DNA of 64,000 bases from Mycolicibacter hiberniae (GCF_010729485.1 NZ_AP022609.1:2728001-2792000), one strand, 5' to 3'; positions 52,097-62,275 are shown, counted from the first letter of the stretch. Notes: a model not told the origin generated them from the letters alone. A program made the numbers and translations.

Positions 52097-52233
52097 CTAC
52101 AAAGCCGGGGTGAGAAGACCATCCTAATCGCGGCGCGCCGGCGCCTTCGCCCGCCACCAACTTGACCGCCGCGCGGGGTGTGCCGCCACCTGCCGCTGGC
52201 GTTCGGTCATGGCGACTGCGTACCCTGAGGGGC

Positions 52234-52638
52234 GTGCGTGACCACCTGCCACCCGGTTTGCCGCCGGACCCGTTCGCCGACGATCCTCACGACCCGTCTG
52301 CCGCGCTGGACGCCGTCGAACCGGGCCAGCCGCTGGATCCGCAGGAGCGCAGTGCGGTCGAGGCAGACCTCGCCGATCTGGCGGTCTACGAAGCATTGCT
52401 GGCCCACAGGGGAATTCGCGGCCTGGTGGTGTGTTGCGACGACTGCCAGCAGGATCACTACCACGATTGGGACATGCTGCGCGCCAACCTGCTGCAGCTG
52501 CTCATCGACGGCACCGTCCGCCCGCACGAGCCGGCCTACGACCCCGAGCCCGACAGCTACGTGACGTGGGACTACTGCCGCGGCTACGCCGACGCGTCGC
52601 TCAACGGGGCGACCTCGGAAGCCGACGGCTACCGCTGA
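52234..52638 (+). CDS. Conserved DUF5319 protein (Rv3412-like)
   Basis: 134 residues, function unknown. The C-terminal two thirds are highly conserved in mycobacteria as I recall: GLVVCCDDCQQDHYHDWDMLRANL, with a Cys/His set (CCxxC, HxH) that could bind a metal, then RPHEPAYDPEPDSYVTWDYCRGYADASLN. GTG start (MRDHLPPGLPP) has GAGGGG directly upstream. It is divergent from the guaB2 leader and convergent with the TPR-like gene, whose stop follows immediately. Confidence 0.88.
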   Translation: MRDHLPPGLPPDPFADDPHDPSAALDAVEPGQPLDPQERSAVEADLADLAVYEALLAHRGIRGLVVCCDDCQQDHYHDWDMLRANLLQLLIDGTVRPHEPAYDPEPDSYVTWDYCRGYADASLNGATSEADGYR

Positions 52639-53427
52639 TCACCGCGGCTGCCAGTTCCCGCCCCGGTGGCCCACCAGCCCCGCGGCGTCTTCACGCAGCT
52701 CCCGCAGTTCCGCAGCGGTCCACCTAGGGCTGCCGATGTCGGCCAGCATGCAGGCCAGCGCCCACCTCAACGGCACCAGCCCCAGCCGCCCGGTCTCTGC
52801 GATCGCGTCCTCGGCCACCACCCGCGCCCGGTCGACGTTGCCCGCGCAGCACAGCGCCCCGGCCAGCACCACCTGACTTTTCACCCGGTGTCGCGCCATG
52901 CCGTCGCCGACGAGCGCCGCGGCCCGCTCGGCATTGCGCACCGCGGCCGGCCCATCGCCGGTGACCATCGCCAGTTCCGCGGCCACCCAATGCCGGCGGA
53001 CCGCCAGGCGCGGCGGCGCGGCGGCCGACTCGGGGGCCAGCCGGGCCAGCAGTGCGGCCGACGCCGCAAACCGCCCGACACCCAGGGCGTCGGCCGCCAA
53101 CCCCACCAGCGCGTCGGCACGGGCGACGGGATCGTCGCCGGCCAGTGCCAATGCCCGGCCGTCGAAGCCGCGGGCCAGATCGTGCCCGCCGAGTTGGCGC
53201 AGGAAAGAACCGCGGGTGCTATTGGCCTGGGAGGCCAGCGGCCCCGCCGGAACCGCGCGTAACAATGCGTTCAGATCGGCAGCGGCGCTGGCGTACCGAC
53301 CCTGGCCGCCGGCGGCGACGGCACGCAACCACCGCTGCCGGGGATTGGCCGCTTCAGGCAAGGGCCAGCAGCCCGGTTCGTCTCCGAAGGCGGCTGCTGC
53401 CAGAACAGCTTCTGAGTCCTCGATCAT
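52639..53427 (-). CDS. TPR-like alanine-rich protein (Rv3415c-like)
   Basis: 262 residues, about a quarter alanine, made of paired helices that read as degenerate tetratricopeptide repeats (RYASAAADLNALLRAVP, ADALVGLAADALGVGRF, RHRVKSQVVLAGALCCAGN). No enzyme motif is seen. In M. tuberculosis the corresponding gene lies next to sigD, so a regulatory link was possible, but sigD is not in this window. ATG start MIEDSEAVL. Divergent from whiB3 across 260 bases. Confidence 0.8.
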   Translation of the reverse strand: MIEDSEAVLAAAAFGDEPGCWPLPEAANPRQRWLRAVAAGGQGRYASAAADLNALLRAVPAGPLASQANSTRGSFLRQLGGHDLARGFDGRALALAGDDPVARADALVGLAADALGVGRFAASAALLARLAPESAAAPPRLAVRRHWVAAELAMVTGDGPAAVRNAERAAALVGDGMARHRVKSQVVLAGALCCAGNVDRARVVAEDAIAETGRLGLVPLRWALACMLADIGSPRWTAAELRELREDAAGLVGHRGGNWQPR

Positions 53428-53576
53428 CGCTGGGCGACGTTACGCGCAGGTGACATACCTTCACCAATCCACAGAATGCGGAATAACATCCACTCTCACG
53501 GAATGTCCACTCGTTTAGGCCAGCCTTTCTTAATCCTCGCGTAGGTATTACTTCAGATCGTTTGGTTACCGTCCCC

Positions 53577-53603
53577 ACGGCGCCGGAATTCTGCCGGCGC
53601 TGT
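53577..53603 (+). terminator. Terminator-like hairpin in the whiB3 leader
   Basis: ACGGCGCCGG (53577-53586), loop AATTCTG, CCGGCGCTGT (53594-53603), with pairing at all ten positions (one G-U) and followed directly by TTT. It lies 84 bases before the whiB3 ATG, inside the 5' leader if transcription begins further up. Confidence 0.55.
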
Positions 53604-53687
53604 TTTACGCGCAGCACCTGAAGATAACGCTCGCCAGGCCGTCCTCCGTGAGACCCGGCCCGACCAGCGTTTGGAGAGGGGTTCCCC

Positions 53688-53978
53688 ATGCCACAGGTTG
53701 AGCAGTTGCCGGGCCGCAACGCGGACGTATGGGATTGGCAGCTCCGCGGAGCGTGTCGGGGAGTCGACTCGTCGGTGTTCTTCCCGCCCGACGGAGAACG
53801 GGGCCGTGCGCGGGCACAGCGGGAACAGAATGCCAAAAAGTGGTGCCGCGCTTGCCCGGTGCTCGAGCAGTGCCGCGCGCACGCGCTCGCCGTGGGCGAA
53901 CCCTATGGCATCTGGGGCGGCATGTCCGAAGCCGAGCGGCACGCGGCGTTGCGCTGCAACTTGCGGCCCAGCGGCTAA
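53688..53978 (+). CDS. whiB3: WhiB3, iron-sulfur redox regulator
   Basis: Senses NO, O2 and redox state through a 4Fe-4S cluster and steers lipid synthesis and virulence genes. 96 residues. Cluster ligands C23, C53, C56 and C62 have the WhiB spacing; the turn GIWGG is at 74-78. The C-terminus is shorter and less basic than M. tuberculosis WhiB3 (about 102 residues), ending ALRCNLRPSG with an extra Cys, so DNA binding may differ. GGAGAGGGG precedes the ATG closely. The start MPQVEQLPG matches the family. Confidence 0.93.
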   Translation: MPQVEQLPGRNADVWDWQLRGACRGVDSSVFFPPDGERGRARAQREQNAKKWCRACPVLEQCRAHALAVGEPYGIWGGMSEAERHAALRCNLRPSG

Positions 53979-54032
53979 CTACTTCCCCGACCGGTGCGGC
54001 GGCGTCACGTCCGCGGCCCGTGGGTATCCCCG

Positions 54033-54062
54033 AGCAGCCCCCGGAATTTCCCGGGGGCTGTT
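54033..54062 (+). terminator. Stem-loop after whiB3
   Basis: CAGCCCCCGG (54035-54044), loop AATTTC, CCGGGGGCTG (54051-54060): a perfect ten-pair stem that extends by one G-U and one A-U pair. It starts 54 bases after the whiB3 stop and is the likely transcript end. Confidence 0.65.
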
Positions 54063-54165
54063 CGCCCCCCGGCAATGCGGGTGGATCGGTCGCGTCTCGG
54101 CGAAGCGTGCACCGCCCCGCGCGCACGTCGTCCCGACGCCGACCGCGGCGACGGCACCGGCCAAA

Positions 54166-54212
54166 ACGTTCGCACCACACGGCGCGGCTACCGCGCCGTG
54201 TGGTGCGAACGT
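54166..54212. repeat. Perfect 22-base-arm palindrome
   Basis: ACGTTCGCACCACACGGCGC and two more G bases (54166-54187) are repeated exactly inverted at 54191-54212, with a three-base loop CTA. It lies four bases beyond the HdeA-like stop and about 190 bases after whiB3, between convergent genes. Probably a two-way terminator, or a protein site if extruded. No U-tract. Confidence 0.85.
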
Positions 54213-54216
54213 CAGC

Positions 54217-54498
54217 TCAGCCGTGCGGCGCCTCGGATATTTTGCTGTCCGGTTTGCCCAGGGTCTTGCAGTAGGTCGACACCGACAGCCGCGTTGCCGA
54301 GACCTCCAGCGCGGCCGGATCGGTGCCACTGCGGTCTTTGAGCATCTTGGTTATCTCGTCGTCCTGCTTCTTCTCGTCGTGATCGACGAAGTCCTTGCAT
54401 CGGGTGTCGCCGCCGGTGTTGATCACCTCAGAGGCCGAACACGCACCGGAGAACATGACTCCCAGCGCAAGGGCTGCCAACGCAACATTTTTCATCAT
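54217..54498 (-). CDS. Small exported HdeA-like protein
   Basis: 93 residues. Signal peptide 1-19, cut before or at C20 (SGAC, a weak lipobox). The mature part resembles the acid chaperone HdeA: TRCKDFVDHDEKKQ aligns with the HdeA pattern TCxDFxxxDExxQ, and a second Cys (C77, STYCKTLGKPDSK) gives the single conserved disulfide with C34. HdeA-type proteins prevent periplasmic aggregation at low pH. It is nine bases after the GlsB-like gene with an AAGGAG site, so both form one operon. The assignment rests on pattern only. Confidence 0.65.
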   Translation of the reverse strand: MMKNVALAALALGVMFSGACSASEVINTGGDTRCKDFVDHDEKKQDDEITKMLKDRSGTDPAALEVSATRLSVSTYCKTLGKPDSKISEAPHG

Positions 54499-54507
54499 GG
54501 CGGCTCC

Positions 54508-54807
54508 TTACACCTCGCGCCCGAAGACTCGCAGCAGCCAGAGCAGAATGACCGCTCCCAGGACCGCGGTGAACAAGGTGAACCACCAGCCGCCGCTCGC
54601 GGTGTCGACGACGAAACTGAGCAGGAATCCCCCGATCAGGGCTCCGACGACACCCACGACTACATCGGTGAGCAGGCCATACTTGGTTTTCATCACAATG
54701 CCCGCGATCCAGCCGGCAATAGCGCCGATCACGATATAGCCGATCCACCCCACACTGGTCAACGTTGTGGAACGTGCCAGGAATTCGGTGGCCGCCATTG
54801 CGTCCAT
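54508..54807 (-). CDS. GlsB/YeaQ/YmgE-family stress membrane protein
   Basis: 99 residues with three Gly-rich membrane helices (about 19-38, 46-68 and 76-94). GYIVIGAIAGWIAGIVMKTKYGLLTDVVVGVVGALIGGFL is the family signature. Transglycosylase-associated proteins of this kind are induced by acid and envelope stress; biochemical role unknown. An AAAGGAG site precedes the ATG (MDAMAATEF). It heads an operon with the HdeA-like gene. Upstream, ATTGATAATCAAT (54930-54942) is a palindrome in an AT-rich stretch that may hold the promoter or an operator. Confidence 0.85.
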   Translation of the reverse strand: MDAMAATEFLARSTTLTSVGWIGYIVIGAIAGWIAGIVMKTKYGLLTDVVVGVVGALIGGFLLSFVVDTASGGWWFTLFTAVLGAVILLWLLRVFGREV

Positions 54808-55027
54808 GGTGATCTCCTTTTCAACACCCTGAGCGCCGCAGTGGTCGGCGCCGCGGTGGATTGATACCCCATTTCGTCGGTGGCTAATCACCGGTCACTT
54901 GAGTGTGTCCGGACGGGGCCAAAAAATGAATTGATAATCAATGCAATGCATTCGCCACCCCGGGTGCGGTGTTGACAAAGATGTTCCGCGGGAGCTGTCC
55001 GGGACGTCCTGAGCAGTGTTCGCGGTG

Positions 55028-55984
55028 TTACTCGGCGACCTCGGGCAGGTGGTAGGCGAAGGACTTCTCCTGGCGCTGCTTCATCTTCTCCAGGCACTGG
55101 TGGTGTTTGCGGGCGTGATAGGCCAGGGGGAAGTAGGTGAGCCGGTCGGGCAGCACGCGGTAAGCGATCCGAATGACGGTGTAGACACGGGTGAGTTTGC
55201 GCTCTTCCGCCGGGCTCCAGCCGACACCGAGCTTCGCGCGCAGCCGTGGGTCCAGCAGCCCGACCACCGACAGGTAGTTGAACCGCATCACCGGCCGCAG
55301 AGCGGTCCGAATCAGCGGCGCCATCAATTTCGGCACCTTCGGGGGCAGCTCGGTGGTACCGGCCTGCAGGTCGGCGAGCAAACGCAGCGCCTCGGGCGTA
55401 CCGCGCAATGTGCCGACCATGCGCTCGAAGTAATCGGCCATTTCCCGCTGCGACTCGGGGTAACCCCGCATTGGCACGTGCAGCAGCCGGGCCAACCTGC
55501 GGTTGTCGCGCAGCAGTTCGTCCTTTTCGGCGTCGGTGAACTCGCGGCCGATCAATAAGCGGCCCGCCTGGGCGTTGATGATGTAAGCGGTGGCGATCAC
55601 CCACTGATAGGCCTCCGGGTTCAAGGCGCTGATCTGCTTGCCGGTTTCGGCGCTTTTCATGGTGATCGGCTTGTGCAGCGCCCGGACCCGGTCCCCTTCG
55701 GCCCTGGCCTCCGTTCCGCCGTAGGTCCAGCGCAACACCGAGTCGACGGACCGGATCGCCCGGCCGGCCGAATCGCCGTGGAAGGCCGCCGAATAGCGGC
55801 CGGTGACCTCGGCGATGATCGGATGCATGGCCTGCATCATGAACGCCGCGCCCTCCAGGATCAGGTAGGTCCAGCGACCGGTGTGCTCGGCGGCCAGCGA
55901 ATCCGGCGGAACCAGCTCGATCTCCGCGCGCTCCTCGAGGTCGGCGGCCGGCCGGTCGGCCTGGAGATCGGGCGTGGAGGTCAT
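55028..55984 (-). CDS. MpaB/DUF2236-family protein lacking the conserved His
   Basis: 318 residues, second member of this family in the window. Family marks are TYLILEGAAFMMQAMHP, RAIRSVDSVLRWTYGG and the central ALNPEAYQWVIATAYIINAQ. At that last site the W-x-H of the first paralogue (TYFWAHATF) is WVIATA, so the likely metal or heme ligand His is gone. The C-terminus has a basic KHHQCLEKMKQRQEK tail. It is divergent from a TetR gene across 82 bases. Activity is uncertain. Confidence 0.78.
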   Translation of the reverse strand: MTSTPDLQADRPAADLEERAEIELVPPDSLAAEHTGRWTYLILEGAAFMMQAMHPIIAEVTGRYSAAFHGDSAGRAIRSVDSVLRWTYGGTEARAEGDRVRALHKPITMKSAETGKQISALNPEAYQWVIATAYIINAQAGRLLIGREFTDAEKDELLRDNRRLARLLHVPMRGYPESQREMADYFERMVGTLRGTPEALRLLADLQAGTTELPPKVPKLMAPLIRTALRPVMRFNYLSVVGLLDPRLRAKLGVGWSPAEERKLTRVYTVIRIAYRVLPDRLTYFPLAYHARKHHQCLEKMKQRQEKSFAYHLPEVAE

Positions 55985-56066
55985 TGGCGTCCCCTGTCGT
56001 CGACGTGCTGGCGCGCCGACGCTAATGTGCACATACGGTCGCATACAAGTCGCGTTAGGAACTTTG

Positions 56067-56693
56067 GTGAACCCAAGTAATCCCAGTTCAAAGCGTCGAA
56101 AATCACCACAGCAGGCGCGCTCCCGTGAGATGGTCGCAAAAATAGTGGCGTCGACGACCGCCCTGCTGCACCGTCATCCGCCCGAGGAGATCACCACCAA
56201 TCTGATCGCCGAGACGGCCGATATCAGCAAGGGCTCGATCTACCAGTATTTCGCGAACAAGGAGCAGATCATCGATGCCGCGGTGGAGCGGCTGGCCGCC
56301 GAACAGGCGCCCGCGATCGAGGGCATGCTCCGGGCGATCACCCTGGACCGGCCGGCCGCGGCGATGGAGGCGTCGATCGACATCCTCATCGACTACACGA
56401 TCGCCAACCGCCGGCTGATCCGCTATCTGGCCCAGCGGCCCGACAACCTGCGGGCCTTCGCGAACGTCTCCGGGCTCAACGCCACCCTGCTGGCGATGAC
56501 CACCCTGCACATGAGCCACTACCGCAGCCACTACCGCGGCGAACTGAGCCCGAGCGCGCTGGCCTGGTTGTTCTTCAACATGGCCGTGGCGACCACGATG
56601 CGCTACATCGAGTCCGACGATCCCATCTCGCTCGACGAGCTGCGCGCCGGCCTGAAGTTCGCCTCGACCGGCCTGCTGGCCAGTTCCGGCTAG
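56067..56693 (+). CDS. TetR-family regulator
   Basis: 208 residues. N-terminal SKRRKSPQQARSREMVAKIV, then the helix-turn-helix TNLIAETADISKGSIYQYFANKEQI (about 45-69). The ligand domain is of the TetR_C type, with helix RLIRYLAQRPDNLRAF. GTG start (MNPSNPSSKRRK) with TAGGAAC upstream. It is divergent from the MpaB-family gene and convergent with the diiron-protein gene, two bases away; by position it probably represses the MpaB-family gene. Confidence 0.85.
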   Translation: MNPSNPSSKRRKSPQQARSREMVAKIVASTTALLHRHPPEEITTNLIAETADISKGSIYQYFANKEQIIDAAVERLAAEQAPAIEGMLRAITLDRPAAAMEASIDILIDYTIANRRLIRYLAQRPDNLRAFANVSGLNATLLAMTTLHMSHYRSHYRGELSPSALAWLFFNMAVATTMRYIESDDPISLDELRAGLKFASTGLLASSG

Positions 56694-56695
56694 GG

Positions 56696-57796
56696 TCAGC
56701 CCGCGCCCGCGGCGATCACCTCGTTGACCTCGACGGCCCGCTCGGCCATTTCGGCATGCGCCCTGTCGAGGGATTCGGCCTGGTCCTCGTCGGCCTTCAT
56801 CAGCGCGTCGATGTCGAATCCGGCCATGTCGAGCACCCCCATGTCCCGGAACGCCTTGCGCACCTTGGGTCCCCACAACCCGATGTCCTTGACGATCGGC
56901 ACGATCCGGCTGAACAGATGTGAGCGGAACTGAATCATCAGCGGTGACGCGTCGACCCACTCGGCGCACTCCTTGACGTTCATGCCCAGGGTTTCGAACA
57001 CCTCTTCACCACGGAACCGGTCGCGCATCAGATAGCACGCGTCCACCACGAACTCTTCGCGCTCGTCGCGTTCTGCCTCGGTCAGTGCAGAGTAGTAGTC
57101 CTTCAAGGAGATTCGCCCGAACGCGACGTGCCTTGCCTCATCCTGCATGACGTAGGCCAAGATCTGCTTGGCCAGCGAGCCCTCCGCCGACACGTCACGC
57201 AGCACGCCGAACGCGGCCAGCGCAAGCCCCTCGATGAGGACTTGCATGCCCAGATAGGGCATGTCCCAGCGTGAATCGCGCAACGTGTCGTCCAGCAGGG
57301 CGGTCAGGTGCGTGTTGATCGGGTAGACCATCTCGGCCTTGTCCTGCAAGAACCGTGAGAAGGCCTCGACGTGCCGGGCCTCGTCCATGGTTTGGGTGGC
57401 CGCGTAGAACTTCGCATCCAAGTCCGGAACGACCTCGACGATCTTGGCCGCGCACACCATCGCGCCCTGCTCGCCGTGCAGAAACTGCGAGAACTGCCAG
57501 GACTGATGGTGCTGGCGCATCTCGGCGCGACGCGCCTCGTCTGCGGCGTCCCACATGGGGCTGCCGAACAGCGGATGGAAGTCGTCCGGCAACCCGAGCG
57601 GATTCATCGGGTCGACGTCTTGGTTCCAGTCGATGCGCGACTGGGCATCCCACTGCTTGTCCTTGCCCTTTTGGTACAGCGACAGGAGCCGTGACCGCCC
57701 CCCGTCGTATTCCCACGTGAAGCACGCGTCGCCGGCGCTGGCGGCCTGCCACGAATAGGGTTCGGGCACCGTCGTGTATTTATCCCTCGTGGTCAT
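56696..57796 (-). CDS. Ferritin-like diiron protein
   Basis: 366 residues. Carboxylate-bridged diiron ligands are visible in a four-helix pattern: E109, E139 with H142 (DEARH), E189, and E220 with H223 (DEARHV). This is the E/ExxH/E/ExxH arrangement of ribonucleotide-reductase R2-like and N-oxygenase-like proteins. It probably activates O2 on an unknown substrate. The N-terminal 60 residues are extra and hydrophilic. Start MTTRDKYTTVPEP. Not obviously in an operon. Confidence 0.78.
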   Translation of the reverse strand: MTTRDKYTTVPEPYSWQAASAGDACFTWEYDGGRSRLLSLYQKGKDKQWDAQSRIDWNQDVDPMNPLGLPDDFHPLFGSPMWDAADEARRAEMRQHHQSWQFSQFLHGEQGAMVCAAKIVEVVPDLDAKFYAATQTMDEARHVEAFSRFLQDKAEMVYPINTHLTALLDDTLRDSRWDMPYLGMQVLIEGLALAAFGVLRDVSAEGSLAKQILAYVMQDEARHVAFGRISLKDYYSALTEAERDEREEFVVDACYLMRDRFRGEEVFETLGMNVKECAEWVDASPLMIQFRSHLFSRIVPIVKDIGLWGPKVRKAFRDMGVLDMAGFDIDALMKADEDQAESLDRAHAEMAERAVEVNEVIAAGAG

Positions 57797-57970
57797 GAGC
57801 TGCCGCCTTCTTGCCGGGGTGCGACCGGTGATCGTATGACCTGTCTCACACTGCGCCGCGCAGGGCGGGGCGTCAAGCACGACGCGGATTCCGCAGACTC
57901 CCCCGTGTCACGCCCTCCACACCGCCCGAGCCAAAGGCGTCTGGTCGGCGCGGGGGGCGGCCGGCCGGGG

Positions 57971-58768
57971 CTATGTCGTGGACGCCTGCGCCGCCGACCA
58001 GCTGGGCGGGCGCTTCTCGACAAAGGCCGCGACGCCCTCGAGCGCGCTCGGATCCATCATGTTGCGGGCCATGGTCGCGGCCGCGTCCGCATAGGCCGAC
58101 TCGATGCCGGTTTCGATCTGGCGGTAGAACAGGGCCTTACCCATGGCGACGGCGGCAGCCGGTTTCGCGACGATTCCGGCGATCAGCGCCTCGACCTCGT
58201 CGTCCAGCGCCTCGGGTGCCGCCACCTTGTTGACCAGCCCCAACACGCGGGCCTGCTCGGCGGTGATGAATTCACCGGTCACGAGCATCTCGAAGGCAGC
58301 CTTTCGCGGCACATTGCGCGTCAGCGCCACCCCCGGAGTCGCGCAGAAGAGCCCGACGTTGATGCCGCTCACCGCGAAGCGCGCGTCCTGGCCGGCCACC
58401 GCGAGATCGCACATCGCGACGAGCTGACAACCCGCAGCAGTGGCGAGCCCCTGGACCCGCGCGATCACCGGGACCGGCAGGCGCTGGATCGCGAGCATCA
58501 CGGCGGTGCACTGCGCGAACAGGCTCTGATAGTACTCCAACGACGGCTGGGCCCGCATTTCCTTCAGATCGTGGCCGGCGCAGAAGGCCTTGCCGGATGC
58601 CCCCAGCACGACCGTGCGCACCGCCGCGTCATGACCCAATGCGTCAATGGCTTCGGCCAGCGCCGCGAGCATCGCCTCGGAGAGCGCGTTGAAGGATTGT
58701 GGGCGGTTCAGAGTCAGCGTCACGACGCCGCGGTCATCGCGGTGTTGCAAGAGCAGCGGTTCTTCCAT
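57971..58768 (-). CDS. Crotonase-fold protein, ECHDC3-like
   Basis: 265 residues. CoA-binding oxyanion hole segments are ASGKAFCAGHDLKEM and ATAAGCQLVAMCDLAVAG. The two catalytic Glu of enoyl-CoA hydratase are missing: the first site reads AAGCQL, where hydratases have GGGxE, and the second reads VSGINVGLF in place of PEI. That makes hydratase activity unlikely; it resembles the non-hydratase ECHDC3 branch. Start MEEPLLLQHRDDRG. A lone gene flanked by two gaps of about 200 bases in which I see no gene. Confidence 0.85.
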   Translation of the reverse strand: MEEPLLLQHRDDRGVVTLTLNRPQSFNALSEAMLAALAEAIDALGHDAAVRTVVLGASGKAFCAGHDLKEMRAQPSLEYYQSLFAQCTAVMLAIQRLPVPVIARVQGLATAAGCQLVAMCDLAVAGQDARFAVSGINVGLFCATPGVALTRNVPRKAAFEMLVTGEFITAEQARVLGLVNKVAAPEALDDEVEALIAGIVAKPAAAVAMGKALFYRQIETGIESAYADAAATMARNMMDPSALEGVAAFVEKRPPSWSAAQASTT

Positions 58769-59002
58769 CGCGTCGACCTCACTCGATTGCCGCTGCGGTG
58801 ATCTCGTGCTCGGCGCAGCGTGGGACGTCTCGATCCTGCCAGCGAACGTCTTCGAGACGCCAGCACCGGCCGCGATCACGAACTACCGGCGCACTCGAGT
58901 AGCACGAGAACGCCCCCGCCGGCGCGAGGCTTGTCCCCCAACCGCCGTCTCGGTTCTGCCCGATGCCCCACTGTCACGGACCGGTTGGCCGCTGCGCACA
59001 AT

Positions 59003-60529
59003 TCAGTCGGGGCGGATCTCCGTGGGATCTAGGCCGAAAACCTGCACCGCAGCCGACTTGCCCTTCACGGAGTACGATCCCCGGTCGATCAGCCCGGACG
59101 GCCGAACGGCCAGGGCGTCGACAGTTTGCCGGGTGAGCAGAATGGCGTCACCTGTCTTCTTGGTCAGCTGCTCGACGCGGGACGCGACGTTTGTCGTGTC
59201 GCCGATCACCGCGAACTCGAGATGTCCTCCCGCACCGATGGTTCCGGCGATCACCTTTCCGGTGTTGATCCCGATACCGATCCGCAGATCGCCGCCGAAC
59301 CGATCAGTCACCCGGCGATGAATCGCGACGGCGGCCGACACCGCGGCGTCGGCATGATCGTCGAGGGCATTCGGCGCGCCGAAGACGGTCATGGTGCCGT
59401 CGCCGAGGAACTTGTTGACATGCCCGCCCGCGTCGAGTACTGCGGGCACCACGATCTCGAGTACCGCGTTGAGCCGCGCGACGGTGTCCTCCGCGGAATG
59501 GACCTCGGCGAACGCGGTGAATTCCCGGATGTCGATGAACATCACGCTCACCTCGCGGCGCTCACCCATGAAGGCATCGTCACCCTGTTCGAGCAGCCGC
59601 GCCGACAGAGCCGGATCGACATAGGTCCCAAATGCCACCTGAAGTCGTTGCCGCTCAGCCAAACCCGCCTGCATGCGGTTGAACGATGCCGCCAGCGCGC
59701 CCAGGTCATCGTCTTGGACCACCGGCAGTCGGTGGCTGTAGTCCCCGCCTGCCACACGCTCAGTGCCTCGTGCGAGGTCGCGTATCGGCAACAGGGATTG
59801 GGAGAATGCGGCACCGACCGTGATCGGAATCGCGTAGCCGAGCGTCATCGCGATCCCGATCACGACGGCACGCACAGGATCCGCACCGGTCCGCAGAAAC
59901 ACCGCTCCCAACATCGCGCCGGACACGGCGTTCTGGAAGACGCCCGCCAGCATGGCCGTGTTTGTCCAAGCGGCAAAGGTCGGCCGGGAGCGGGGCATGC
60001 AGTCACCGGTTTCGGTGTCGCCGGCGATGGCTATCCGCACGGGTCGCATCGCGCCCTCCACGAAGCTGCGCACACCGACCAGCTGGACGGCCGTTCCGAT
60101 AGCCGCGCCCAGGATCGCGTACTGCACCAGCCGCGATCCCGTCGCCCCGGCAATCGCTCCAACGACGACCGCTGCCAGGGCCACCATGAGGCCGGTACCG
60201 ACGATTGCCCGGGTGACGGTGGTCCGGGCCCAGCGGTAGTTGGCTTCCAGTGCCGTTGCGGGATCGACCCGATGGCCGGCTGCCCACTGCTCGATGAGGC
60301 GGGCGCCGCCCAGCCCGGGAAGCACATTCACGAATGCGACCACCGGCACACAGGCCACGATGAACACGGCCGCTTCGACGTAGTGACTGTCCCCCTCGAA
60401 GGCCACGATGACAAACGCCGAAACAAGGAGTACTGCGAGCACAATGCCGCAGGTGACCACGTAGATAGCCCAGGAGTACCTCGCCGCGAATCGATCCCAG
60501 GTCCATTGCCAGATGCGATCCATGCCCAT
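59003..60529 (-). CDS. Membrane adenylate cyclase with HAMP (class III, Rv1318c-Rv1320c type)
   Basis: 508 residues, makes cAMP. Six membrane helices span about 15-265, a HAMP domain (PIRDLARGTERVAGGDYSHRLPVV) follows, then a short linker and a cyclase homology domain. Metal aspartates lie in MFIDIREFT and LGDGTM. Adenine-selecting residues are K in NKFLGDG and D in GDTTNVASR, which also gives the transition-state N and R. All catalytic residues are present, so it should be active. A GC-rich hairpin (CCCCCGTTCATGGCCGGGGG) lies just upstream in the leader. ATG start MGMDRIWQW. Confidence 0.9.
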   Translation of the reverse strand: MGMDRIWQWTWDRFAARYSWAIYVVTCGIVLAVLLVSAFVIVAFEGDSHYVEAAVFIVACVPVVAFVNVLPGLGGARLIEQWAAGHRVDPATALEANYRWARTTVTRAIVGTGLMVALAAVVVGAIAGATGSRLVQYAILGAAIGTAVQLVGVRSFVEGAMRPVRIAIAGDTETGDCMPRSRPTFAAWTNTAMLAGVFQNAVSGAMLGAVFLRTGADPVRAVVIGIAMTLGYAIPITVGAAFSQSLLPIRDLARGTERVAGGDYSHRLPVVQDDDLGALAASFNRMQAGLAERQRLQVAFGTYVDPALSARLLEQGDDAFMGERREVSVMFIDIREFTAFAEVHSAEDTVARLNAVLEIVVPAVLDAGGHVNKFLGDGTMTVFGAPNALDDHADAAVSAAVAIHRRVTDRFGGDLRIGIGINTGKVIAGTIGAGGHLEFAVIGDTTNVASRVEQLTKKTGDAILLTRQTVDALAVRPSGLIDRGSYSVKGKSAAVQVFGLDPTEIRPD

Positions 60530-60679
60530 AACGAAACACCCCCGGCCATGAACGGGGGGCGTTTCGCGTGGGTGCACTACCCAGTTTCGAAAACGACATG
60601 GTCGCCGCAACCTCTCATCGAGAGTGCTGCGACGACCATGTCAACCCGTCCGTTTCGAACCGGGGGGCGTCGTCAGGAA

Positions 60680-62275
<1,596 letters not shown>

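Noticed and set aside
53979..54216. Possible small RNA gene between whiB3 and the HdeA-like gene
   Set aside because: The structure is explained by a terminator and a perfect palindrome. No promoter is evident and the region shows no known RNA family.
58780..58830. A copy of the 37693 inverted repeat (GTGATCTCGTGCTCGGCGCAG resembles its right arm)
   Set aside because: Only partial similarity and no matching left arm within 100 bases.
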